Assembly: GCA_001632425.1 (NCBI GenBank)
Contig: KV425551.1
Location: forward strand, 606,996 to 670,995
Length of the DNA: 64,000 nt
Direction: 5' to 3'
Origin: Neolentinus lepideus HHB14362 ss-1
Taxonomy: Eukaryota; Basidiomycota; Agaricomycetes; Gloeophyllales; Gloeophyllaceae
Below, piece by piece: positions 22,387 to 32,247 of this stretch. The notes beneath the pieces are model-generated. The model was given only the letters and a program-made list of their open reading frames with translations. It was not told the origin of the DNA and made no database searches. The translations under genes and the position numbers were made by a program. Position 1 is the first letter of the stretch, and every line of letters starts with the position of its first letter.

Positions 22387-25300
22387 ATGGTGGTCAGACA
22401 TCAATCCTCTGCGGCGGGCGTGCTTGCATTGCTTGCGGAGCCCGACTCGGTATTCAAGCAGCACGCACTCAAGTCTCTGAACACGCTCGTAACAGAGTTC
22501 TGGGCTGAGATCTCAGAGGACATTGCGCTCATGTGCGTTTTCGACGTGATTTACTTGTGGGGGGCATAGGCTGATGTCTGATACTTTAGAGAGTCGCTTT
22601 ACGAAAATGAAGAGCTACCCAAGGAGGCACGCGACGCTGCAGCGTTATTAGCGAGTAAGGTGTACTATTACCTGGGGGAGTATGACGAGGCTCTGTCGTT
22701 CGCCCTCGGTGCGGGAAGCGCGTTTGAGGAAGAGAGCCGCACGAGACAGTCAGCGGAATACGTGGAAACTATTGTCTGTGGGTTACTTTCGCGCGCTGGT
22801 TTGGCTATGAGCTTACGAAGCGATTCGTTCAGCCAAGGCAATTGATCGGTACATCCAGGCGCGGTCAGAGTCGACAGACAAGCTTGACTCTCGATTGAGC
22901 ATTATCATTGAAAGCATTTTCAAGCGCTGCATAGACGAGGGCGAATACAAGCAGGTAGGCGCATGCTCCACTTGGACCTTGTCCCCCTGCTAATATAATT
23001 GCGCTGCGCAGGCCATTGGCATTGCTTTAGAATCCCGCCGCCTCGATATTATATCTAAGGTATATGAGCGCACGCACGACACTGCCCTCCTTTCCTACGC
23101 CATGGACGCCGTTCTGGACACTGGTGTCTCCCTCTCCTACCGTGACCGAGTCCTGAACTTCCTCCTCTCCTTGTTTCCTCGTCCATCTACAGGCTCAAAA
23201 TCATCCGACATCCATCCTTTGACTCGTCTCCTTGTCACGCTTAGCGATTCTTCCAAGGCTCTCCCACTTTTGACCTCGTTGGTGCCCAAGGAGGCTCCCC
23301 TAGCCTACCAATTTGCTTTCGATTTAGCGGAAGGTGGTTCCCTAGACTTCCTTGAGAACATACGGAGTGGTTTGCCAGAGTCTCCAGAGGTGCTACACGT
23401 CTTCACTATTTGTTTATGCTCGACACTGACCGTGATTGGTCAGGGCTCCAAGGAGAAGGAAATCTTTGACAACTTAGGTAAAATTCTTAGTGGACAGGAA
23501 TCTGTCAAGCTGTACCTAGAATTCTTGAAGCGCAATAATAAAGTGGATTTGCTTATTCTGAAGAGCACCAAGGCATGTCAGGGTCTCTCCTTACGTGTCA
23601 GTTACTGTGCTAATGTCGATATATGTGTAGGATGCATTAGAGGGACGATCCTCAATATTCCACAGTGCTCTCACATTTTCGAACGCATTCATGCACGCCG
23701 GAACTACATCGGATGTCTTCCTGCGCGAGAACTTGGATTGGCTAGGCTTGGCCTCCAACTGGGCCAAGTTCTCTGCCACTGCTGCTCTCGGAGTTATCCA
23801 CAAGGGATACTACGAGCAGGGCATGACCATCCTCGGGCCTTACCTTCCTTCGCAAACAGGTGGGGAGAGCACGATTCCTGGTGCGGCGTACTCGGAAGGA
23901 GGTGCTCTGTACGCTCTGGGACTGATCAACGCCGGCTGCGGACGTCAGATGGAGGGCTATCTACGAGATGCGCTCAAAGCTGCTCAGGGTGAGGTCGTGC
24001 AGCATGGTGCTGCTCTGGGTCTCGGTATCGCTGGGATGGGTGGCAAGAACTCGGAGGCATATGACGACCTGAAGCAGACTCTGTTCACGGACTCGGCGAT
24101 TGCTGGTGAAGGTGCTGGCTATGCTATGGGCCTGGTGATGCTCGGGAGTGCAGATGAACAGTCGGCCCAGGAGATGCTAACCTACGCCAGGGAGACACAG
24201 CATGAGAAGATCATCCGCGGTCTTGCTATTGGTTTGGCACTGATTTACTACGGGCGACAAGAGGAAGCTGACGGTATGGTGAAGACTCTCTTGGAAGAGA
24301 AGGTATGTAGAGATGTCCTCGTATGCGTAACCCGCGTTGTTTAAAAAGTTACAGGATCCTATTCTGCGATACGGTGGAGTCTACACCCTGGCATTGGCAT
24401 ATGCTGGCACGTCGAATAATAACGCGGTCCGGAAACTCCTGCACATTGCCGTTTCAGATACTTCTGATGATGTGCGGAGGGCGGCTGTCACGTCGTTGGC
24501 GTTCTTGCTGTTCAAAAACCCGTCGCAAGTGCCGAGAATCGTTCAGCTTTTGAGCGAGAGCTACAACCCTCACGTTCGATGCGGTGCAACACTCGCCCTG
24601 GGTATCGCGTGTGCAGGCACTGGCTTACAAGACGCTGTTGACATCTTGGAACCCATGACCAAGGACAGCGTGGACTTCGTCCGACAAGGTGCACTCATCT
24701 CCCTGGGCATGGTTCTTGTCGAGCAGTCGGAGGCGTCCTCTCCTTCCATCTCATCGACGCGGGCAATGTATGCCAAGATCATCGGCGACAAACACGAGGA
24801 TCCCATGGCCCGCTTCGGCGCAGCCCTTGGCCAAGGCTTCATCGATGCTGGTGGCAGGAATACTACCATTAGCCTGCAGAGCCGAGCTGGTACGAAGAAC
24901 ACCAGTGCGATTGTGGGCATGGTATTGTTCTGTCAGTTCTGGTATTGGTTCCCACTTGCACATGCGGCTTGCTTGGCATTCGAGCCCACAGGGATCATAG
25001 GTCTTAACGGAGATCTGAAGGTATGATACTTTGGATGAATGTCGTTGATCTTGCCACTCATGTGCTTGCAGCCGCCTAAATTCACGTTTGTCTCCAATGT
25101 CAAACCTAGTCTCTTCGCCTACCCGGCTGCCACGAAGCCTCCGAAGAAAGAAGCACCCACTAAAGTCGCTGCTGCTGTGCTCTCAACGACGGCGAAGGTG
25201 AAGGCACGGGAGAAGAGAAAGGCTGGTCAGGAACGCGCAGACTCGGAATTGGAACCCAAGAAGGAGATGGATGTTGAGATGAAATCCGACGAACCCTCAA

Positions 25301-25872
25301 CTTCCGCGGCTGGTCAGGGTGATATATCCCCAATAGCAGGCTCGTTATCGGATCTTGCAGATGGGGCGCAAGATGGTAAAGGGAAGGCGAAGAAAGCTGA
25401 ACCCGCTTCGGAGGAGCTGTCTAACTTCTCGCGAGTGACACCTGCGCAGTTGGCGTACATTTCATTCCCATCAGAAGGCAGGTATCAACCAGTACGACCT
25501 GTGTCTACCAAATCAACGAGTAGCATCAAGGGTGGGAAGGCGAAATCCGGGTCTGGGATCAGCGATCTGACGTCGGAGCGGTATGCTGGTGGGGGTGGTA
25601 TCCTGATCTTAATCGATCGGCATCCGGATGAGCCGGAGGAGTTCATCGAGTTGGAGACACAGCTGCCACAGTCAGGTCCAGCACCCGCTGAGTCAGTATC
25701 AAATGGAAATGCAAATGTAGCGTCGGAACCTTCCGGACCTCATATAGCGCTCGATGAGAGTGCGCCGGAGGCAGAGCCTCCGGAATCTTTCGAGGTGAGC
25801 ATGATCTCTCCTTGTGTCCTTCCAGCTTGCTCACTATCACCCTGATAGTATCCGTTTGATAATGATGCGTAG
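22387..25872 (+). CDS. RPN2: 26S proteasome regulatory subunit RPN2 (PSMD1)
   Basis: Exons 22387-22532, 22590-22777, 22833-22954, 23012-23572, 23631-24302, 24355-25020, 25072-25794 and 25849-25872 give 1033 aa. RPN2 is the large scaffold of the 19S base that binds RPN1/RPN13 and the ATPase ring. An alpha-helical amino-terminal part (SVFKQHALKSLNTLV) leads into the PC-repeat toroid at about 400-790 (GAALGLGIAGMGGKNSEAYD, GAGYAMGLVMLGSADEQS, RYGGVYTLALAYAGTSNN). An acidic/basic linker and the carboxyl sequence LSNFSRVTPAQLAYISFP and GGGGILILIDRHPDEPEEFI follow. The intron after 23572 starts with GC (AAG|GCATGT), needed to keep STKDALEGRS in frame. The last exon codes for just seven residues (YPFDNDA). 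Confidence 0.97.
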
Positions 25873-26078
25873 TGACGTTTATAATTTTGCAATGAACATT
25901 TGTCTGTTTTCGTGAGAATCGATTGCGTCGTCGTTGACTATAGTCATTAAAGAACGCAGATTCTACTTGTCCACCTTGCTTGCTAATCATCCAGAGACAT
26001 AAGGATTTCGCGTACACTGCTGTAAGATGTATTCTGTTACGGCCAACTACTCGTGCTCATATGGGTCAAGGATAAACT

Positions 26079-27162
26079 ATGTCACAGACAGAGAAAGTCC
26101 GCGTTGCAATTCTAGATGACTACCAGAATATCGGACTATCCAGCGCTGATTGGAGCCCCATTCAAGACCGGATCGCCGTGGATGTGTACACGGACACCGT
26201 GACAAGTGAAGATGACGTGGTTCAACGTCTCCGGCCTTACCCTGTCGTATGTGCCATGCGGGAAAGAACGAAGTTCCCTGCGAGGGTCATTGATAGACTG
26301 CCAAACTTGAAGTTGATAGCGACAACCGGTCCCCGAAATGCTGCTATTGATGTGGTATATGCGAAAGCAAAGGGTATAGTCGTATCTGGGACATCTTCCA
26401 AGGGGAATTCGACCCTCGAACACATCTGGACATTGATTCTGGCGACTGCAAGGTATCTTGTTCATGAAGATACAAACGTCAAGAATAACACCCAGCAGTG
26501 GCAAACTTACCTTCCGCTGGGGCTAGCTGGAAGAACACTTGGATTAGTGGGGGTCGGGAGTCTTGGATCAAAGACCGCACAGGTAAGTGGAGAGACTGAC
26601 TTCACGGGCTACAATGGCAATAATTCTAGCTTGCAGATTGCGAAGGCCTTCGACATGAGAGTCTTGGGATGGTCACCTCATCTTACCCCTGAGCGTGCAG
26701 CAGAAGCTGGGGTCGAATTCGCTCGTTCCAAGGAAGAGCTTCTGCAACAAAGCGACATTGTCTCCATCCATATGGTGTTGTCAGACAAGACCTATCACTT
26801 GATCCAGGAGACGGATCTTCTCCTAATGAAACCGACAGCGTTCTTCATTAACACGTCGCGAGGACCTCTGGTTGATGAGGAGGCATTGGTCAAAATATTG
26901 CAGCAGCATAAGATCGCCGGTGCAGGACTGGACGTATACGACATAGAGCCACTGCCTTCTGACCATCCATTACGAAGACTCGACAACGTCACGTTGACAC
27001 CTCATACAGGTTACGTTAGTGACACGAACTATGAGGCGAGTTTGTTCCCAGCTTGCCGCGATGATGCCACACTGAATTAGCTGGCAGGCATTCTGGGGTG
27101 ACACGGTGGATAATATCCTCGGGTTTCTAGAGGGGAATCCAAAGAGGGTTTTAGCCGCTTGA
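26079..27162 (+). CDS. D-isomer-specific 2-hydroxyacid dehydrogenase
   Basis: Exons 26079-26582, 26637-27035 and 27088-27162 give 325 aa. It belongs to the NAD(P)-dependent family that reduces 2-keto acids to D-2-hydroxy acids. The nucleotide-binding motif LGLVGVGSLGSKTAQ lies at about 155-169. The catalytic triad is visible: Arg in INTSRGPLVDEEAL, Glu in GLDVYDIEPLP and His in LTPHTGYVSD. The first intron (26583-26636) is 54 nt, lacks an in-frame stop and could be retained to add 18 residues next to the Rossmann motif. The second intron appears to be GC-AG (GAG|GCGAGT), which restores the family ending AFWGDTVDNILGFLEGNPKR. The true substrate (glyoxylate, hydroxypyruvate or another) cannot be told. 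Confidence 0.9.
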
Positions 27163-27508
27163 TTATTGATTAGGGTTGAAATATCTTAACGCGAGTGCAT
27201 CTTGCACAGTTAGCCAGTCAGCTTATCATAATGTATTGTGGGTCCCTTAGAGCACCGCTTCCGTCCCATTAATGGATGGACGCGACTACACGGAGGAAGA
27301 AATTTGAAGGAAAATTGTATGGATCGTGGCTCGCCATTAAACTTGCTATCAGTTATCGATGACTGTGAGCGCCGAGATTGTGGCTTGTGACCGGAGCTCA
27401 GCGTGACATTGCCGGTTTCTGTGACTACATCGCTTTCTGCTCTGCCCGCGTCAATTCTTTCTTGCACGCGTCTCACCACTCAACACCACTCTAACGACTT
27501 TTTTCACG
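27163..27508. other. Intergenic region, importin alpha promoter
   Basis: 346 bp, no coding frame. It ends in a pyrimidine-rich leader (CACCACTCTAACGACTTTTT) before the ATG at 27509. Confidence 0.5.
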
Positions 27509-29388
27509 ATGGAATCTGTTGAACGTCGCAGGAGAGGTGAGGGTTTTGTTTGAAGAACAACGCGTTCATCTGCTCACAGCGTCTGCAAAACTAGATTTTA
27601 AGAGCAAGGGCAACTTGAAGCCCGATGAACTCAGGCGTCGTCGAGAGGAGCAGCAAGTTGAGATCAGACGGCAGAAGAGGGAGGAAAACATCTCAAAGAG
27701 GAGGAACTTTCTTCCTGAGTCCATGGCTGATTCCGATGAAGAGGTGCAGTCAGGCTCTTGGGAAGCTCCTGTACGTGTCCTTTGTCACCGTTCACTGGAG
27801 GTGGCATTGACGATTATTCTTCCGTACAGCTGGCGGACGAGATGATCTCTGGTGTATTCTCGGATGATGCTGATCGTCAGCTTGACGCAACGACTAAGTT
27901 CCGAAAACTCCTTTCGAAGGAAAAAAATCCACCCATCGAGAAGGTTATCGAATGCGGTGTTGTTCCCAGATTCGTAGAATTCCTTCGTGGGAATCATTCT
28001 TTACTCCAGGTGAAGAATACTCGTCGCAGTCGGTTACGTGTATAGCTAAAGACACCTATCATAGTTCGAGGCGGCTTGGGCTCTCACCAATATCGCGTCG
28101 GGTACCGCTGAGCACACCCAGGTTGTAATCAACGCAAACGCTGTACCTGAGTTCATCAACTTGTTATCCTCTCCCGTTCTCGATGTGCGGGAGCAGGCTG
28201 TGTGGGCTCTGGGTAACATTGCGGGAGATAGCCCGCAGTGCAGGGACTATGTCCTGCAGCAGGGGGCTCTTCGGCCGTTGTTGACACTCCTCAGCGAAAA
28301 TCACAAGCTTAGCATGCTCAGAAATGCTACATGGACTTTGAGCAACTTCTGCCGAGGCAAGTCGCCTCAGCCTGATTGGGAATTGGTACGATTTCTTTGC
28401 ACCTATGGAAGTGGAAGGAAAGACTGCTAAACCTGCAATTACTTGGCAGATCTCTCCTGCTCTGACCGTTCTCACCAAGCTGATCTACTCACTGGATGAC
28501 GAGATCCTGATTGATGCTTGTTGGGCAATCTCTTACCTTTCGGATGGCTCGAATGACAAGATTCAGGCCGTCATTGAGTCTGGCGTTTGCAGGCGGCTCG
28601 TGGATCTGCTCATGCACCCTTCGACATCCGTTCAGACCCCGGCCTTGCGTTCCATTGGAAATATTGTTACTGGTGACGACCTCCAGACGCAGGTCGTGAT
28701 TGCGTCGGGCGCTTTGCCGGCACTATTATCTCTCTTGTCGTCGCCTAAGGAGGGTATCAGAAAGGAAGCATGCTGGACCATCTCGAATATCACGGCGGGT
28801 TCGCCGCCTCAGATCCAGGCAGTAATTGATGCCAACATAATTCCCCCTCTGATCAACATCTTGCAGCATGCCGACTTCAAGACCCGGAAAGAGGCATGCT
28901 GGGCGATTTCGAACGCCACGTCCGGTGGTTTGCAAGAGCCTGCTCAGATCCGGTACCTTGTGTCCCAAGGGTGCATCAAGCCCCTGTGCGACCTACTTAC
29001 TATGATGGACAACAAGATCATTCAAGTCGCTCTGGACGGTCTGGATAACATCTTGAAGGTTGGAGAGATGGACAAGGAAGCTGCAGGCCCGGGCGCTGTT
29101 AACCAGTATGCTCTCTATGTTGAGGAGGCTGGTGGCATGGTTACTATCCACAACCTCCAGCAGCATGATAATTTGGAGATCTACAAGAAGGCATTCAACA
29201 TCATGGACAAGTACTTCCCTGACGAGGAAGAGGATGCTGGAATCAGCAGCACTAATGTCGACTCTTCGGGCGCGTTTGCTGTGAGTCATCTTAATGTTTC
29301 TTGTTGTCCACGTCGGTTTAGCTTATCCCACCAGTTCCACTCGGACGTCAACGCTCCCCAAGGTGGTTTCAACTTCGGTAACCAGTGA
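27509..29388 (+). CDS. SRP1: Importin (karyopherin) alpha
   Basis: Exons 27509-27536, 27580-27770, 27830-28009, 28065-28385, 28450-29280 and 29335-29388 give 534 aa. It carries classical-NLS cargo into the nucleus with importin beta. The amino-terminal IBB domain is basic ([38 protein letters not shown]). Ten armadillo repeats follow, with the Trp/Asn ladder residues that hold the NLS visible in [64 protein letters not shown] and [17 protein letters not shown]. An acidic carboxyl region ([12 protein letters not shown]) and the tail [17 protein letters not shown] follow. The start was chosen as the ATG opening a 28-nt first exon that supplies the first IBB residues. Confidence 0.97.
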
Positions 29389-29961
29389 TCGGTGTCAGTC
29401 GAGTGATTTCGACATTTTCTCCCGAGTGTCTATCGTGCTGTGGTCTTTCTTGCGCTCTTTGTTTTTCTTTCGTTTCTCAGCTTTACCCTCGCAATATTCC
29501 CTGTGACTCTCAGCATCCATCTCAAGTCCTTGATTTCATATTTGTTTGATGCACTGCAACCTACCATATGTATCTCTGGCGCTCAAGGCGCATCATCCGT
29601 ACCTTCATGTTTTACAGTAAGTACCCAGAGAAATGTCGAATCTATGTGCATGTATTTCCACCCACGTTGTCCGAAGAGCAATAGATGTAATGTATAAAGC
29701 CACGGACAGATGCAAGAGATTGATCGATCTCAACTCCCTGCTTCGATCTCTTTCTAACGGTGCTGGCATCTGGTTAATTGTCGCACGCGGTCAATACAGA
29801 TACGCACTGGAGAACTTCGAAGCTTTACTGACGCTTTTTTTACGTGGGGATCTTCTGTACATGGGCAATAACTGCAGAGCAATATCTTATGCACTTTACT
29901 TGCTGATACGTTCTCCACAGTGAACAGAATGACGGGCAGGAAAACATGTGCACGTCAGGCC
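29389..29961. other. Convergent 3' spacer importin alpha / LSM5
   Basis: About 570 bp of 3' UTR-like, T-rich sequence with no coding-like frame. The frame at 29633-29923 has no features. Confidence 0.5.
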
Positions 29962-30435
29962 TCAGTCCTCGGGTCCATTGCTTCCTGGAATAAGCTGGAG
30001 ATACCGTACTGAGAATGTAGATAAGATGTCGAGCATGAATGAAGAACGCACCATACAGATGTTATTCCCGTTCAACAGCGTCTGGTTCAACTTCGTCTTG
30101 TTCGTACCCTCAGCTGTGATTTCACTGGGCAATTTGGTCACTAGACGCCACAACCAGCTCCTTGCAATACACACAATTCTGTCACGTCTTCCAGCACCAT
30201 GTCTACCAAGCATGCACATCCGTTAAGGAATTGTGTGGAGACATGCCGTCTTAAGACTTACTAACGAAGTCATCAAACCCTAGAAGAGTTCCAGAGAATT
30301 CACGGTCGTTTTTCATTATGACCCATATACGAGACCCGATACATCGGTCAATTAGCTCTTCAGACGTAGGTTAGAGCAAGCCTCTGAGAAGGAATCAGCA
30401 CAGGACAGACCAAGAGGCAATACCTGAGAGGCCAT
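29962..30435 (-). CDS. LSM5: U6 snRNA-associated Sm-like protein LSm5
   Basis: Five very short exons in transcript order: 30435-30411, 30357-30262, 30202-30173, 30113-30052 and 29994-29962. They give 81 aa, the family length. LSm5 is part of the LSm1-7 (mRNA decay) and LSm2-8 (U6 snRNP) rings. The assembled protein begins [14 protein letters not shown] and contains the Sm1 motif in [19 protein letters not shown] with [16 protein letters not shown]. The Sm2 motif [13 protein letters not shown] follows, and it ends GSNGPED. The internal exons are 96, 30 and 62 nt, so no single reading frame reveals the gene. It is divergent from bS16m with 139 bp between start codons. Confidence 0.93.
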
Positions 30436-30574
30436 TACGGTCGAAGTAGAAAGTGTTCGCCTACTCGGATTCACTGAGACGTCGCTAGCAAGTCTACAAG
30501 TCCAGCCACAGGCGCGTGCGTCGTGATCTTCTGCGTCTTGCTGTCGAGCATTCTCCCAACTACTGTGGCCCATC
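30436..30574. promoter_or_regulatory. Bidirectional promoter LSM5 / bS16m
   Basis: 139 bp between two opposed start codons of housekeeping genes. No TATA box evident. Both genes must share regulatory sequence here. Confidence 0.55.
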
Positions 30575-30958
30575 ATGGGTGTTCGTCTCCGGTTCTCATT
30601 GCATGGCAAGCGGCATCAAAAGATATTCCGTCTGGACGCCGTCGACTCGCGAAGAAGACGAGACGCAAAACCCATAGAGACCTTGGGCATTTACAACCCT
30701 AAGCCGCAAGCTGATGAGCACTACAAAACCGTTCAGTGGAGCGTTGACAGAATCAAATATTGGCTGGGAGTCGGTGCTTTGCCATCGCCGTCAGTTGTTC
30801 GGTTGTTGACACTAGTGTGTATCGTTTGTGCATGCCATTCGCTCCTGTATCATTAACGCGAGTCTACTCAGGGCAAAATTTTGCCTCCGGACTCGAAGTA
30901 CCACAAGAATGTGACTAAACCACCGTCACCAGCGGGGCCGGCTGTTCTGGGCAAATAA
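30575..30958 (+). CDS. MRPS16: Mitochondrial small-subunit ribosomal protein bS16m
   Basis: Exons 30575-30814 and 30872-30958 give 108 aa. Family motifs are MGVRLRFSLHGKRHQKIFRL, VDSRRRRDAKPIETLGIYNP and a tail with SVVRLLTLGKILPPDS. It is a primary rRNA-binding protein of the small mitoribosomal subunit. There is no long cleavable presequence, and the protein starts directly at the S16 fold, as known for other eukaryotic S16 proteins. The tail KPPSPAGPAVLGK is lineage-specific. Confidence 0.95.
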
Positions 30959-31233
30959 CGTCCGGGAATATGATGGTGTAGCGACACTCCGCCTCATGAA
31001 TAGGGAGGAGAACGGGAAGACCATAGGGAGACCTCACTCTTTCGCGGCTGATCAAAGACTCTATACGTTGGCATGCTGCGGATGAACGAGTACACGAGGG
31101 AATGTGTCGAACGCGAGATACGACGCGTAAAAGAAGCAGGATCTTTTGGTTCGTCGTCAAGCCTCGCAGCTGGGCGAATATACTTCATACTGTAACACAG
31201 GGCGCTCGGTAGCATAATACATAATGCAGCAAG

Positions 31234-32096
31234 TCACATATACTTTTCCAACAGCTGAACAATGTCATCATGTCCAGCGATTTTCGCTAATTCTGTGGTC
31301 GACATGTCATCCGGATCCTGCAAGTTCTCAACGTCAGTGGTGATCCATCACATGATTACAGGGAGCAGCACCTTCAGATTCGGACTTGCACCTCGCTGAA
31401 GCAAGACCTGCACAACAGCCAAGTATCCACGATCGCATGCCAACTGCATGGCCGTATATCCCTGTAGGAGCGCCGTGTGATTTCGGGCACAACAAGATAG
31501 AACGACACTCACGAATTCGTCCGGCTCATCGACAGCGATATCAGCATGCTTGTCTAGAAATGACTCGAGTTTCTGAGAGTCGCCAGACAGTGTGATAGCA
31601 TGCAGACTATCCGACTCTTCTTGTGATTTGGGAGGACCAACAGTACTGACGACAGGGCCCATTCCCGATCCCCCTCTTGACGTAGCGCCTCCACCGTCAT
31701 CGCTCGTGTCCCAATCTATTTCTTCCGCTTCGACTTCTTTACCTTTCGCACCAGGTGCAGCATCTTCACACCATCCATAACTGCAAGCAATATCAAGGTA
31801 CCTGTTCTCGGCATCCTCTTTGCGGTCAGAGCCATACTTCTTTGCTGCCTCGCTCCAGGCATCCCATTTCGCGCGACCAGTGAAGTCGAAGAGAGATGGG
31901 CGTGGTGTGTCTGGAGCTTTCGATGTTGTCACGTACTTGAACAGGCCGTAGAGCTACTGAGACGGACTAGTCAGTTGATTGTGCGTAAACACGGGAGGGG
32001 TGTGCGTCTCACCTCTAGTTTCACGTCGTTGGACACTTTGAAAGCGTCGGGGGAGCTGGAGAGATAGGAGGCTGCAGACTGGAATGTTGCGGACAT
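31234..32096 (-). CDS. Acyl-CoA-binding protein with ankyrin repeats (ACBD6-like)
   Basis: Exons in transcript order: 32096-32013, 31953-31513, 31461-31372 and 31317-31234. They give 232 aa. The ACBP domain occupies about 1-90 (SPDAFKVSNDVKLELYGLFK, VTTSKAPDTPRPSLFDFTGR, AKWDAWSEAAKKYGS), with the acyl-CoA-contacting Tyr and Lys positions present. An acidic Gly/Ser linker (VEAEEIDWDTSDDGGG) leads to ankyrin repeats from about 140 (LHAITLSGDSQKLESFLDKH, YTAMQLACDRGYLAVVQVLL, STTELAKIAGHDDIVQLLEK). The domain order is that of ACBD6, linked in animals to long-chain acyl-CoA handling and protein lipidation. It probably binds acyl-CoA esters in the cytosol. Its 151-bp upstream gap is shared with the SnoaL-like gene. 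Confidence 0.93.
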
Positions 32097-32247
32097 ATTG
32101 GCACGAGAGAGCGAGCGCCAAACGACGCGACACGGACCTATCGTGTAATTAGCAAGTTACACTCCCACCCTAACGGCAAGAGCATATATATGTAGATGTT
32201 TCTTATCGCAGAAATGATCAGGCAGTCCTTTCCCTACTACCGCGACC
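32097..32247. promoter_or_regulatory. Bidirectional promoter ACBP-ankyrin / SnoaL-like gene
   Basis: 151 bp between opposed start codons. It contains a CATATATATG TATA-like element near 32187, about 60 bp from the + gene's ATG. Confidence 0.5.
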
